Assembly: GCF_010983895.1 (NCBI RefSeq)
Contig: NZ_CP048836.1
Coordinates: forward strand, 62,001-126,000
Source of the DNA: Nitrogeniibacter mangrovi
GTDB taxonomy: Bacteria; Pseudomonadota; Gammaproteobacteria; Burkholderiales; Rhodocyclaceae
Length of the DNA: 64,000 nucleotides
Direction of reading: 5' to 3'
This document shows, piece after piece, positions 1 through 8,262 of this stretch. The translations under genes and the position numbers were made by a program. The notes below the pieces were generated by a model. It was not told the origin of the DNA. It ran no database searches and saw only the letters and a list, made by a program, of their open reading frames with translations. Position 1 is the first letter of the stretch. Every line of letters starts with the position of its first letter.

Positions 1-1709
1 AGCATGCGCGCATAGTGCGGCGCGATGGCCAGCATGTCGTGGCTGCGCATGCGCGTGGCGAACAGCGACTGGTGCGCATCGCGCATGGTGGTGTCGGTGA
101 GCAGCACCTGCTTGCAGTCGCGCATCCACTGGGCGAACCGGGTCGGGCCCATCTCCTTGAGGTAGTCGCGAGTGCCTTTCGGGATCTGGGTGCGCAGGTT
201 CAGCGTCGGCTTGATGGGTTTGGCCAGCGGCAGCGCCGGGGCCACGCGGCCCTTCATCTCCGGGTTGCCGTTGATGGCCACTTCCCCCAGGAAGCGCAGC
301 AATCGGGTGGCCCGGTCGCGGCGCTTCTGGAAGTTGAACAGCTCCGGCGTGGTGTCGATAAAGCGCGTGGTGCACTCGCCCGAACGGAACAGCGGGTGGT
401 CGATCACGTTCTCGAGGAACTGCAGGTTGGTGGACAGCCCCCGCACGCGGAACTCGCGCAGTGCCCGGTCCATGCGCGAGGCCGCTTCATCGGGCGTGTG
501 GCCCCAGGCGGTCACCTTCACCAGCAGGGAGTCGTAGTACGGGGTGATCACCGCGCCCGAGTACGCCGTGCCCGCATCCAGGCGGATGCCGCCACCGGCG
601 GCGGAGCGATAGACCGCGATCTTGCCGTAGTCGGGGGTGAAGTTGTTCTCCGGGTCTTCGGTGGTCACCCGGCACTGCAGAGCGTGGCCGTTGAGGGCGA
701 TGTTCTCCTGCGCCGGCAGCAGGTCGTCGGCGCCGATGCGCTTGCCTTCGGTGACGCGGATCTGCGCCTTGACGATGTCCACGCCGGTCACTTCCTCGGT
801 GACCGTGTGCTCCACCTGAATGCGCGGGTTCACTTCGATGAAGTAGAACTGGTCGGTGTCGGCGTCGAACAGGTATTCCACCGTGCCGGCGTGGGAGTAG
901 TGCGCTTCGCGCGCCAGGCGCAGGGCGGATTCGCACAGCTCGGTGCGCTTGGTCTCGTCCATGTACGGCGCCGGGGCGCGTTCGACCACCTTCTGGTTGC
1001 GGCGCTGCACCGAGCAGTCGCGCTCGAACAGGTGCACCAGGTTGCCGTGGGTGTCGCCCAGCACCTGCACTTCCACATGGCGGGCGCGGCGGATGAGCTT
1101 CTCCAGGTACACCTCGTCATTGCCGAAGGCGGCGGCCGCCTCGCGGCGGGCCACGTCGATCATCGGCGCCAGGTCCGCTTCGGTCTCGATGGCGCGCATG
1201 CCGCGGCCACCGCCGCCCCAGCTCGCCTTGAGCATGAGCGGGTAGCCGATCTCGGCGGCCATGCGCTTCACTTCTTCGATGTCATCGGGCAGGGCGCCGG
1301 TGGCGGGCACCACCGGCACGCCGGCCTTGATCGCCACCTCGCGCGCCGCCACCTTGTTGCCCAGGGTGCGCATCACGTCGCCCTTGGGGCCGATGAAGGC
1401 GATGCCCGCCTTGGCGCAGGCGTCGGCAAACTCCGGGTTCTCGGACAGGAAGCCGTAGCCCGGGTGGATGGCGTCCACCGCGTTCTCTTTGGCGATGCGG
1501 ATGATGTCGTCGATGTCCAGGTAGGCCTGCAGCGGCTTCTTGCCCGCGCCCACCAGATAGGATTCGTCCGCCTTGAAGCGGTGCAGGGCGAAGCGGTCTT
1601 CGTTGGAGAAGATGGCCACGGTGCGCAGCCCCAGTTCGGAGGCCGCGCGCAGCACCCGGATGGCGATCTCGCTGCGGTTGGCCACCAGGAGGCTCTTGAT
1701 CTGTTTCAT
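1..1709 (-). CDS. pyc: Pyruvate carboxylase, N-terminal part (runs off left edge)
   Basis: Biotin-dependent enzyme that carboxylates pyruvate to oxaloacetate in the cytoplasm. The minus-strand reading from the ATG at 1709 begins MKQIKSLLVANRSEIAIR and runs through a complete biotin carboxylase domain: the ATP-grasp glycine loop KASWGGGGRGMR, the catalytic stretch EVNPRIQVEHTVTEE, and the BC C-terminal domain. After about residue 470 it continues without a stop into the linker and the start of the carboxyltransferase domain (LLTDTTMRDAHQSL). That continuation distinguishes a full-length single-chain pyruvate carboxylase from AccC, which would end near residue 450. The rest of the gene, including the biotinyl domain, lies beyond position 1. 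The 380-base gap to the divergent aldolase gene holds a palindrome that may be its operator. Confidence 0.93.
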   Translation of the reverse strand, partial: MKQIKSLLVANRSEIAIRVLRAASELGLRTVAIFSNEDRFALHRFKADESYLVGAGKKPLQAYLDIDDIIRIAKENAVDAIHPGYGFLSENPEFADACAKAGIAFIGPKGDVMRTLGNKVAAREVAIKAGVPVVPATGALPDDIEEVKRMAAEIGYPLMLKASWGGGGRGMRAIETEADLAPMIDVARREAAAAFGNDEVYLEKLIRRARHVEVQVLGDTHGNLVHLFERDCSVQRRNQKVVERAPAPYMDETKRTELCESALRLAREAHYSHAGTVEYLFDADTDQFYFIEVNPRIQVEHTVTEEVTGVDIVKAQIRVTEGKRIGADDLLPAQENIALNGHALQCRVTTEDPENNFTPDYGKIAVYRSAAGGGIRLDAGTAYSGAVITPYYDSLLVKVTAWGHTPDEAASRMDRALREFRVRGLSTNLQFLENVIDHPLFRSGECTTRFIDTTPELFNFQKRRDRATRLLRFLGEVAINGNPEMKGRVAPALPLAKPIKPTLNLRTQIPKGTRDYLKEMGPTRFAQWMRDCKQVLLTDTTMRDAHQSLFATRMRSHDMLAIAPHYARM

Positions 1710-1956
1710 GTCGATTCCAGGGCCTGGCGCGCTCGCAGGCGCCCATGGCGGTGTGGATGGAGTGGATGGCAGATGCCGCAAGGGGCATGCCAGATGAACC
1801 GGAATGCCTGCCTGCCGCGGGCCTGCCGACGCTACCGCGTGTTGTTGTGGACTGCCGACCGAGCCGATGCCCCCGCCCCCCGCATCGACCCGGCCACCGA
1901 CGGAAATCTTGCGAGATCCGCTGGCCTAATGGCGTTGTATGGCGTAAATTAACACA

Positions 1957-1970
1957 AAATCTCGAGATTT
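1957..1970. promoter_or_regulatory. 14-bp perfect palindrome in the pyc/aldolase divergent region
   Basis: AAATCTCGAGATTT is a perfect palindrome in an AT-rich patch inside the divergent intergenic region 1710-2088. Position and symmetry suggest a transcription-factor operator, but no regulator can be named. The rest of this gap shows no gene I can support. Confidence 0.35.
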
Positions 1971-2088
1971 AAACCCAGCGCTCCGAGCCTCTGCGACAGC
2001 TGTGACGCATTTGCGGCCATCCATGGCACACCATGCGCCCGTGGCCACCGCGATGTCGCCCGGTGTCGACGGCCTTCAGGATACCCGC

Positions 2089-2886
2089 ATGAACCTGCCC
2101 ACCAACACCTTCAAACAGCGCCTGCTCGCCGGCGAGGCCCAGTACGGTCTGTGGCTCGGCCTGGCGCAGACCATCAGCACCGAGATCTGCGCCGGCGCCG
2201 GCTTCGACTGGCTGCTGGTCGACGCCGAGCACGGCCCCAACGACCTGCGCTCCATCCTCGCCCAGCTCCAGGTGATCGAAGCCTACGGCTCGCATCCGGT
2301 GGTGCGCCCGCCCCATGGCGACCATGTGCTCATCAAGCAGCTGCTGGAGACCGGCGTGCAGACGCTGATGATCCCCATGGTGGAATCCGCCGAACAGGCC
2401 GAGCAGCTGGTGCAGGCCATGCGCTATCCGCCCCACGGCATCCGCGGCGTGGGCAGCGCGCTGGCGCGGGCCTCGCGCTGGGGCCGCATCGGCGACTACA
2501 TGCAGACCGCCAACGAGCAGATGTGCCTCATCGTCCAGGTCGAGACCCAGGCCGGGCTGGAGAACCTCGACGCGATCCGCCGGGTGGAGGGTGTGGACGG
2601 CATCTTCTTCGGCGCCGCCGACCTGGCCGCCTCCTTCGGCTTCCTCGGCGAGGCGGACCACCCCGACATCGTCAACAGGATCGAAGCCGGGCTCGCCCGG
2701 GTGAGCGCCGAGGGCAAGTGGGGCGGTGTGCTGTGCGGCGACCGCGCCCTGATCCGCCGCTACGAGGCCGCCGGTGCGCGCTTCGTCGCCGTGGGGGTGG
2801 ATTCGATGATCCTCTCCGCCGCCACCTCGGCCCTGTGCGCGGAATTCAAGCCGGCATCGGGCCAGGCGGTGTCGGGCAGCTACTGA
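2089..2886 (+). CDS. HpcH/HpaI family class II aldolase
   Basis: Cytoplasmic metal-dependent aldolase of the HpaI/2-dehydro-3-deoxyglucarate aldolase family, which cleaves 4-hydroxy-2-oxo acids to pyruvate plus an aldehyde. At 265 residues from the ATG at 2089 (MNLPTNTFKQRL) it matches the family length. Upstream in-frame starts would add about 29 residues without family character. Visible motifs are LVDAEHGPND (substrate and metal loop), VQVETQAGLENLD with the metal-binding Glu, and DGIFFGAADLAASFG with the metal-binding Asp. It stands alone between pyc and an old yellow enzyme gene 64 bases downstream. The exact substrate (4-hydroxy-2-oxoheptanedioate or a sugar acid) cannot be read from sequence. 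Confidence 0.88.
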   Translation: MNLPTNTFKQRLLAGEAQYGLWLGLAQTISTEICAGAGFDWLLVDAEHGPNDLRSILAQLQVIEAYGSHPVVRPPHGDHVLIKQLLETGVQTLMIPMVESAEQAEQLVQAMRYPPHGIRGVGSALARASRWGRIGDYMQTANEQMCLIVQVETQAGLENLDAIRRVEGVDGIFFGAADLAASFGFLGEADHPDIVNRIEAGLARVSAEGKWGGVLCGDRALIRRYEAAGARFVAVGVDSMILSAATSALCAEFKPASGQAVSGSY

Positions 2887-2950
2887 CGCGCGGTTCGCGA
2901 TAAGCTATCCGGCGACTCGCCCCTTGATCCCGGAGCCGGAGACCCCTCCC

Positions 2951-4063
2951 GTGAGTGCCCTGTTCGCCCCCATCCGCCTCGGCGCGCTCGCGCTGCCCAA
3001 CCGCATCGTCGTCGCCCCCATGTGCCAGTACTCGGCCGAGGACGGCCGCGCCACCGACTGGCACCTGATCCACCTGGGCCACCTCGCCCTGTCGGGCGCC
3101 GGCCTGCTGATCCTCGAAGCTACCGGGGTGGTCCCCGAGGGCCGCATCACACCGCTCGACCTGGGGCTCTACGACGACGCCACCGAGGCCGCCCTGGCGC
3201 GGGTGCTCGACGGCGTGCGCCGCTATTCCGACATGCCCCTGGGCATCCAGCTCGCCCACGCCGGGCGCAAGGCCTCGAGCCGCGCGCCCTGGGACGGCGG
3301 TGCGCTGATCCTGCCCGAGGACGGCGGCTGGACCCCCGTGGCGCCCTCGGCGGTGCCCCACGGGGCCGACGAGCCGCCCCCGCAAGCCCTCGACGCCGCC
3401 GGCCTCGACCGGGTGCGCCGCGCCTTCGCGCAGGCGGCCGAGCGCAGCGCCCGGCTCGGCCTCGATCTGGTCGAATTGCACGCGGCCCACGGCTACCTGC
3501 TGCACCAGTTCCTCTCGCCCCTGGCCAACCGGCGCGAAGACGCCTACGGCGGTTCCCTGGAAAACCGCATGCGCTTTCCGCTCGAAGTTTTCGACGCGGT
3601 GCGCGCCGCCTTTCCGGCCGACAAGCCGGTGGGGATCCGCATCTCCGCCAGCGACTGGGTCGCCGGGGGCTGGGACCTCGAGCAGAGCCTCGCCTTCGCC
3701 GAGGCGCTCGACGCGCGCGGCTGCGACTTCATCCACGTCTCCAGCGGCGGGCTGGCCACCGCCCAGCAGATTCCGCTCGAACCGGGTTACCAGATCCACT
3801 TCGCCGCCGCCATCCGCCAGGCCGTGAAGATGCCCGTGATCGGCGTCGGCCTCATCACCGAACCCGAGCATGCCGAAGCCATCGTCGCCGCAGGCGAGGC
3901 CGACCTCGTGGCCCTGGCGCGCGGCATGCTCTACGATCCGCGCTGGCCCTGGCACGCGGCCGCCCGGCTGGGCGCCCAGGTGCATGCACCGAAGCAGTAC
4001 TGGCGCTGTGAGCCGCACGAAGCGCGCGGCCTGTTCTTCGGCATGCGCGACGGCAAGCGCTGA
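2951..4063 (+). CDS. NADH:flavin oxidoreductase, old yellow enzyme family (YqjM-like)
   Basis: FMN-dependent ene-reductase that reduces activated C=C bonds of enals, enones or nitro compounds with NAD(P)H. I start it at the GTG at 2951 because a GGAG-type ribosome site lies just upstream, giving 370 residues. The TIM-barrel motifs of the YqjM/XenA class are visible: NRIVVAPMCQYSAEDG near the N-terminus, ELHAAHGYLLHQFLSP, and NRREDAYGGSLENRMRF. The C-terminal FMN-phosphate loop is GEADLVALARGMLYDPRW. The Cys in APMCQYS is the residue that tunes flavin potential in YqjM relatives. It probably acts as a detoxification or catabolic reductase. Confidence 0.9.
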   Translation: MSALFAPIRLGALALPNRIVVAPMCQYSAEDGRATDWHLIHLGHLALSGAGLLILEATGVVPEGRITPLDLGLYDDATEAALARVLDGVRRYSDMPLGIQLAHAGRKASSRAPWDGGALILPEDGGWTPVAPSAVPHGADEPPPQALDAAGLDRVRRAFAQAAERSARLGLDLVELHAAHGYLLHQFLSPLANRREDAYGGSLENRMRFPLEVFDAVRAAFPADKPVGIRISASDWVAGGWDLEQSLAFAEALDARGCDFIHVSSGGLATAQQIPLEPGYQIHFAAAIRQAVKMPVIGVGLITEPEHAEAIVAAGEADLVALARGMLYDPRWPWHAAARLGAQVHAPKQYWRCEPHEARGLFFGMRDGKR

Positions 4064-4106
4064 GGCCGCCCCCACCGGCGCGCGCGCCAGCGGGGGCAAC
4101 ACCCGG

Positions 4107-4619
4107 TCAGCTCGCCCGGTTGTGACCCGGAAAGCGCCGGGTCTCGTCCCAGGCGTTCAAGGTGGCCATGAGCAGGGCGAGTTCGCCCTCGTCCAGGCGC
4201 CCGTCGCTGCGCATCACCGCGTACATGATCTCGAGGGTGCGCTCGCGCAGCGTCGGATCGGTAATCTCGTCCAGCAGATCCTGCACCTGGGTACGTGAGA
4301 GCACATAGCCGCCGCCCAGTGCCGGCATGCGGCCCACGTCGGCGCACAGCTCGTAGAGCACGGTGAAGAAGTCCTCCCGCGACAGGCCCAGCTGCGCCAG
4401 CCCCCCCTGATCGCACAACACGTCCACCTCGCACGGCGCCATGCGGCCGTTGGCCAGCAGGCTCAGGGCCAGCAGCCGTGCCTGGGCCTGGCCGCTGTCG
4501 CGCCCATAGTGACGCAGGGGGCGACGTCGCGGGCGGGCGCGCCGCCGGCCGACCGTCCGGCGTGTCGGGGACGGCTCCTCCGGAGTCGAAAAAGCGTCGA
4601 AGTCGTGTGCTGTCAGCAT
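4107..4619 (-). CDS. Hypothetical protein, possibly TerB-like helical fold
   Basis: 170-residue protein. Residues 20-40 are Arg-rich (RRTVGRRRARPRRRP) and probably disordered; the rest is helical and acidic. The C-terminal part, with repeated acidic turns (RSDGRLDEGELALLMATLN), resembles the acidic helices of TerB-type domains, but I cannot confirm membership. There is no signal peptide and no membrane segment. It is divergent from the NhaR-like regulator gene, with the shared control region at 4620-4740. Confidence 0.55.
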   Translation of the reverse strand: MLTAHDFDAFSTPEEPSPTRRTVGRRRARPRRRPLRHYGRDSGQAQARLLALSLLANGRMAPCEVDVLCDQGGLAQLGLSREDFFTVLYELCADVGRMPALGGGYVLSRTQVQDLLDEITDPTLRERTLEIMYAVMRSDGRLDEGELALLMATLNAWDETRRFPGHNRAS

Positions 4620-4706
4620 GGTCTGTCTCCTCGGGTCGATGATATGTCCGACGCACTCTACGCAAGCTGAAGATACGAATAAATCGAATTCAGATTGAGG
4701 TTATAT

Positions 4707-4721
4707 TCCAGATTCTGGAAA
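4707..4721. promoter_or_regulatory. LysR-type inverted repeat upstream of the NhaR-like gene
   Basis: TTCCAG-ATT-CTGGAA is a perfect inverted repeat 20 bases before the ATG of the LysR gene and in the divergent region with the helical-protein gene. Its placement suits autoregulation by the LysR protein. This is inference from symmetry only. Confidence 0.45.
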
Positions 4722-4740
4722 CCATGTTGAAGGTGGCGCA

Positions 4741-5640
4741 ATGCGACCCGGCGATCTGAACTTTCGTCATCTGCTCTATTTCTGGGCCGTGGCCCGGGAA
4801 GGCAGCATCACGCGCGCCGCCCAGACCCTGGGGCTGTCGGTCCAGGCCATCAGCACCCAGCTGTCCCAGCTCGAAGCCCAGCTCGGCCACACCCTGCTGG
4901 TGCCCCGGAGCCGCGGACTCGTGCCCTCCGAGACCGGCCGCCTCGTCCTCGGTTATGCCGACCAGATCTTTCAGCTGGGCGCCGAACTGCGTGAAGTGCT
5001 GGACCGGGCCGAGCCGCCCGAGCGACGCCTGGTGGTGGGCCTGACCGATCCGATCCCGAAACTGGTGGCCTTTCACCTGCTCGAAGGGGTGCTGCGACCC
5101 GAGGCCGGCTACCGGCTCACCTGCATCGAGGGCGAACTGGACGATCTCATCGCCGATCTGGTGCTCAACCGGCTCGACGTGGTGCTCTCGCATCGTCCCG
5201 TCGTGCCGACCGCCAACCTCAAGGTGTATGCCCGTCCGCTGGGCAACTGGGCCATGGCCCTGTACGGCACCGACGCCCTGTGCGCGCACTATCAGCCGCA
5301 GTTCCCCGCCCGGCTCGGCGAAGCCCCCTTGCTGTTGCCGATGCCCGAATCCCCCTTGCGGCTCGCGCTGGAGGAATGGTTCCGCCGCCATCGGCTGGCC
5401 ATGAAGGTGCGTGCCGAGTGCGCCGACAGCGCGTTGCTCAAGACCTTCGGCTGTGCCGGCGTCGGCCTGTTCGCCGCGCCCGCCTGCCTCGCCGACGACA
5501 TGGCGCGCCAGTACGGTGTGCGCCAGGTGGGTGTGCTCGACGGGGTGAGCGACAGCTTCTACGCCATCTCGACCGAGCGGCGCATCCAGCATCCCGCCCT
5601 CCAGGCCATCGTCGCATCGGCACCGGATGTGGCCCGGTGA
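4741..5640 (+). CDS. LysR-family transcriptional regulator, NhaR-like
   Basis: 299-residue DNA-binding regulator. The N-terminal winged helix (LNFRHLLYFWAVAREGSITRA, then TLGLSVQAISTQLSQLEAQLG) has the HLLYFWAVAREGS signature of the NhaR branch, which controls Na+/H+ antiporters and stress genes in enterobacteria. Residues about 95-295 form the periplasmic-binding-like effector domain. No antiporter gene lies next to it, so its target here is unknown; an inverted repeat just upstream suggests autoregulation. The coding sequence is intact and starts with an ATG at 4741. Confidence 0.85.
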   Translation: MRPGDLNFRHLLYFWAVAREGSITRAAQTLGLSVQAISTQLSQLEAQLGHTLLVPRSRGLVPSETGRLVLGYADQIFQLGAELREVLDRAEPPERRLVVGLTDPIPKLVAFHLLEGVLRPEAGYRLTCIEGELDDLIADLVLNRLDVVLSHRPVVPTANLKVYARPLGNWAMALYGTDALCAHYQPQFPARLGEAPLLLPMPESPLRLALEEWFRRHRLAMKVRAECADSALLKTFGCAGVGLFAAPACLADDMARQYGVRQVGVLDGVSDSFYAISTERRIQHPALQAIVASAPDVAR

Positions 5641-5720
5641 GTCCGCCCGACGCCGAGCCGCCGGCGCAAGAATGTGCGACGATCCGAGCTCATGCCGCCA
5701 AGTGAAGAGGAACACCTGCC

Positions 5721-6011
5721 ATGGCTCGCCCCCTGCTTCGATTCGTCGGGCTTCTGATCGTCGTCGCCGCCGCCGGCGTCCTGCTCAACCCGTCGCCCGA
5801 CAAACACCGCGACGCCATCCGCAAGGACGTGGCCGAACGCAGCCAGGTCGCCAACCTGCTCCAGCTCGGCACCATCACCGCCTTCTTCTCCGAATACCAC
5901 TCCTTCGGTGTCGGCTCCTACACCACCGTCAACGGCAAGGTCGTGTCCATCGGCGCCTTTGGCGGGGTGTATGTGCGCGAGAACGCGGCGCGGGTGGATC
6001 CGGCGCCGTGA
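5721..6011 (+). CDS. Small membrane-anchored hypothetical protein (DUF4359-like)
   Basis: 96-residue protein beginning with one hydrophobic helix (LLRFVGLLIVVAAAGVLL), followed by NPSPDKH and a short extracytoplasmic domain with FGVGSYTTVNGKVVSIGAFG. The NPS turn right after the membrane helix and the small beta-rich tail resemble DUF4359 proteins, whose function is not known. A purine-rich ribosome site (GAGGAACA) precedes the ATG. It stands alone between the LysR gene and a minus-strand lipoprotein. Confidence 0.7.
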   Translation: MARPLLRFVGLLIVVAAAGVLLNPSPDKHRDAIRKDVAERSQVANLLQLGTITAFFSEYHSFGVGSYTTVNGKVVSIGAFGGVYVRENAARVDPAP

Positions 6012-6044
6012 CCCGTCGAGCTGCATAGCGCGTTCCGTCGCACC

Positions 6045-6428
6045 TCAACGGCCGAACAGCGCCTCGCAATCGTCGCAGGCGAAATGCCAGCGCTGGCGCT
6101 CGCACCGGATCACGCCGGTCATGGCCGCACTGATCTCGAAATCGCAGGGCATGTTGTCGTACTTCAGCGTGCCTTCGATCCGGCACGGCGCCAGCGGGTA
6201 GTTGTCCGCCAGCGCCTTTTCGCTCAACTGCCGGGCTCGGTGGAAGAACGCCTGGGCATCGTCGTTGCTCAGGTCCACATCCGCCGTGGTGCATCCAGTC
6301 GGGTCGGTGGAGGTGAAATCCGCGATGTAGAGTTCGGAGAGACCTGCCGTATCCAGACGCCCGGCCGCCGTGGCGCAAGCGGTCAGGCCGATCGCGGCCA
6401 GTGCGATCAGCGGTGTCTTCATTGCCAT
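6045..6428 (-). CDS. Putative lipoprotein of unknown function
   Basis: 127-residue protein with a typical lipoprotein signal (MAMKTPLIALAAIGLTAC), so Cys18 is the predicted lipidated residue and the protein should sit in the outer membrane or periplasm. The mature part has several further Cys residues (CTTAD, PCRIEG, PCDFEI, RCERQ, ACDDCEALFGR) that could form disulfides in the periplasm. An ATG two codons downstream is an alternative start. I do not recognise the family. Confidence 0.7.
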   Translation of the reverse strand: MAMKTPLIALAAIGLTACATAAGRLDTAGLSELYIADFTSTDPTGCTTADVDLSNDDAQAFFHRARQLSEKALADNYPLAPCRIEGTLKYDNMPCDFEISAAMTGVIRCERQRWHFACDDCEALFGR

Positions 6429-6614
6429 GTTGCGCTCGCCGCGTCGCCCGGATGCTTGTAGGACACCTCCGGATGGCGGAACACGTCACCGGCGTCGATG
6501 GAGGACATAAAGGCTTCCGGAGAGGAGAAGCCAGAAGATTATGACGAAGGGATGAATCGTGCAAGCCGTGCCGTGTGATGACTGTCCAGTCGCCCGGCAC
6601 AGCGGCTGATGGCC

Positions 6615-7229
6615 CTACCGCCCCCGCAACGCCGCGTACCGCGCCAGCACCTTCGGCACATAGGCCTGCGTCTCCGCATACGGCGGGATCCGGCCGTCAT
6701 GGCGCAGCACGGCGCCTTCGCCGGCGTTGTAGGCCGCCAGGGCGAGGGACAGCCGGCCGTCGAACTGCCGGATCAGATCGCTCAGGTAGCGGGCGCCGCC
6801 GAGCAGGTTCGCGGCCGGGTCGAGGGGATTGCGGACGCCATAGCGCGCCGCGGTGGCCGGCATGAGCTGCATGAGGCCGAGGGCCCCCTTCGGCGAGCGG
6901 GCGGCCGGGTCGAGGTTGCTCTCCACCTGGGCGACCGCCTGCAGCAGGGCCGGGTCGAGGCCGGTGAGGCGGGCGCTGTGCTCGATGTGTTTGCGCAGCG
7001 CGGCGGGCGCCGGCCGGGGGGCGTGGGCCGGGGCGCGACGCGGTGTGCTCCACACCTTGCGGTAGCGGGCATCGGCGCCCGGGTGGTCGGAAAAATGCAC
7101 CACGCCGTTCGCGTCCTCGAAGCTGTAGAGGGCGTCGGCGAGGCCCGTCAGCGGGGTGGCGAGCAGGGCGAGCAGCAGCAGCCGGCGCAAGGGCTCAGAG
7201 CACCCACTCGCAGGTGTCGGGGTCGTCAT
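6615..7229 (-). CDS. Lytic transglycosylase with DUF4124 and SLT domains
   Basis: Periplasmic murein lytic transglycosylase. After a hydrophobic signal segment (LLLLALLATPLTGLADA) comes a short DUF4124 domain (YSFEDANGVVHFSDHPG) and then a soluble-lytic-transglycosylase fold. The catalytic Glu is in AQVESNLDP, followed by GALGLMQLMPATA and the AYNAGEGAV signature. The start is uncertain: ATG at 7229 overlaps the upstream small gene by 35 bases and gives a long n-region, while TTG at 7190 would give a compact signal peptide starting right after that gene's stop. It is probably cotranscribed with the small acidic gene upstream. Confidence 0.87.
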   Translation of the reverse strand: MTTPTPASGCSEPLRRLLLLALLATPLTGLADALYSFEDANGVVHFSDHPGADARYRKVWSTPRRAPAHAPRPAPAALRKHIEHSARLTGLDPALLQAVAQVESNLDPAARSPKGALGLMQLMPATAARYGVRNPLDPAANLLGGARYLSDLIRQFDGRLSLALAAYNAGEGAVLRHDGRIPPYAETQAYVPKVLARYAALRGR

Positions 7230-7356
7230 CCAGAAATTCGTAGTCACCGTCGGTGAAATCGGCATCGTCGAAGACCGGCAGCGCGCCTTCGTCGGCCGAC
7301 CACGCCCGGCGCATGCCGGTCAGGGCGATCGCGATCAGATCGAGTTCGTCGTTCAT
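7195..7356 (-). CDS. Small acidic hypothetical protein
   Basis: 53-residue, strongly acidic protein (MNDELDLIAIALTGM, then a run of Asp and Glu ending DPDTCEWVL). The ATG at 7356 has a strong ribosome site, CGGAGG, which supports real expression. It ends at the start of the lytic transglycosylase gene and is probably in the same transcript. No family is recognised. Confidence 0.6.
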   Translation of the reverse strand: MNDELDLIAIALTGMRRAWSADEGALPVFDDADFTDGDYEFLDDDPDTCEWVL

Positions 7357-7380
7357 GGGTGCCTCCGGGCACGCGAACAC

Positions 7381-7663
7381 AAGGGACGCCGATCATCCCG
7401 TCCACACATGACGCGGCTGTGTCAGGCCGGTGGTCCGGCATGCGGTCTGTCCACGGCATCGATCAATCAGGTCCTGTGCGTCAATCTTGTGGCGGGGGCG
7501 GGGGCGGCCTTGGCATCAAAGACATTCGGCGCAATGCGCTTCGCTTGTTGGCGCCCTGCGGAATCCGCCTTACGCGTTGGCTGTCAGGCCGAACTCCGCA
7601 GACAAACCAATCCAGGCAACGTGTGCTTGACCGGTGTATGCCAATTGGCCACTGATTGCTGCA
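7381..7663. other. Gene-free stretch with a decayed REP-like element
   Basis: No supported gene. About 7527-7575 carries a degenerate copy of the dispersed element seen elsewhere as GTAGGGCGGATAAGCGAAG (here only the GCGCTTCGCTTGTTGG and ATCCGCCTTACGC parts), so the stretch is probably repeat-derived and decayed. Confidence 0.5.
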
Positions 7664-7790
7664 TTACCCGGAGGGTTGTTGTAACCAGGAGTCGTCGCTC
7701 GCGGGATATTTGCCCATCAACCCTTGAGGGTCGATGAACATCATCGGATTCCCCCCACATAGCCGTAGATATTCCACCCCCCATCCAGAA
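7664..7790 (-). pseudogene. Orphan Rhs tip fragment
   Basis: Read on the minus strand this encodes the end of an Rhs core: LDGGWNIYGYVGG, then after a one-base shift NPMMFIDPQGLMGKYPA. The same WN-YGYVGGNP--FIDP-GL motif occurs intact in the Rhs gene at 8259-9371. The frame break and missing flanks show a dead duplicate of an Rhs core-to-tip junction. Confidence 0.6.
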
Positions 7791-7791
7791 C

Positions 7792-8016
7792 TGTAGGGCG
7801 GATAAGCGAAGCGCCATCCGCCGCATGGCGCGTCACGAACCCGCACGGGATTTGACGCCACCATCGACGCCCACAACGTTCAACGACGTCCCAAGTGAGC
7901 CCGGAGCGATTTCGACAGCAGTCTCGCATCAGAGCGGCATACCGATTCGACACCATCGGGGCATCGCGGAGCGATGGCATACGGCGGATGACGCTTCGCT
8001 TATCCGCTCTACGGAA
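7792..8016. repeat. Pair of REP-like elements in inverted orientation
   Basis: A copy reading GTAGGGCGG plus AAGCGAAGCGCCATCCGCC sits at 7792-7822, and an opposite-facing copy (GGCGGATGACGCTTCGCTTATCC) at about 7983-8016. Between them I see no gene. The same family recurs at 17930, 52668 and 60110. Confidence 0.65.
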
Positions 8017-8022
8017 TCCGCC

Positions 8023-8262
8023 TTACGCGCGTTCAGGTTGTGCAGCCACGATGACGTCAGAGTTCGCTTCACAGTCCCGCATCAAGAAGTCGTTCAAATG
8101 GGCATGGTCCCACCCCGGCTGATGACGAATTTCGTGTGCGCATTTCGCAAAGAATGCCGATAGCTCCATGAGTTCTTCGCTCGTAGCCAAGAATGAAACC
8201 TCGCGAAGGCTCAGGAGTTCCTCTTCTCTATCTTCGCCAAGTGAGTACCCATAAATCTTCAT
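8023..8262 (-). CDS. Small protein coupled to the Rhs tip, candidate immunity protein
   Basis: 79-residue protein (MKIYGYSLGEDREEEL...). Its ATG overlaps the stop of the Rhs gene in an ATGA arrangement, which couples translation of the two. Small genes directly downstream of Rhs C-terminal toxin tips usually encode the cognate immunity protein, and acidic cytosolic proteins of this size fit. No family is recognised, so the role rests on position only. Confidence 0.55.
   Translation of the reverse strand: MKIYGYSLGEDREEELLSLREVSFLATSEELMELSAFFAKCAHEIRHQPGWDHAHLNDFLMRDCEANSDVIVAAQPERA

Noticed and set aside
15-1952. A 645-codon plus-strand open frame over the pyc region
   Set aside because: The minus strand encodes an obvious pyruvate carboxylase with catalytic motifs; the plus frame is its shadow.
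2002-2088. Extended N-terminus of the HpaI-type aldolase
   Set aside because: Twenty-nine extra residues have no family character and would cross the divergent promoter region; ATG 2089 gives the normal length.
7430-7660. Several 60-100 codon frames around the REP remnants
   Set aside because: They translate repeat DNA in various frames, lack ribosome sites and match no protein pattern.
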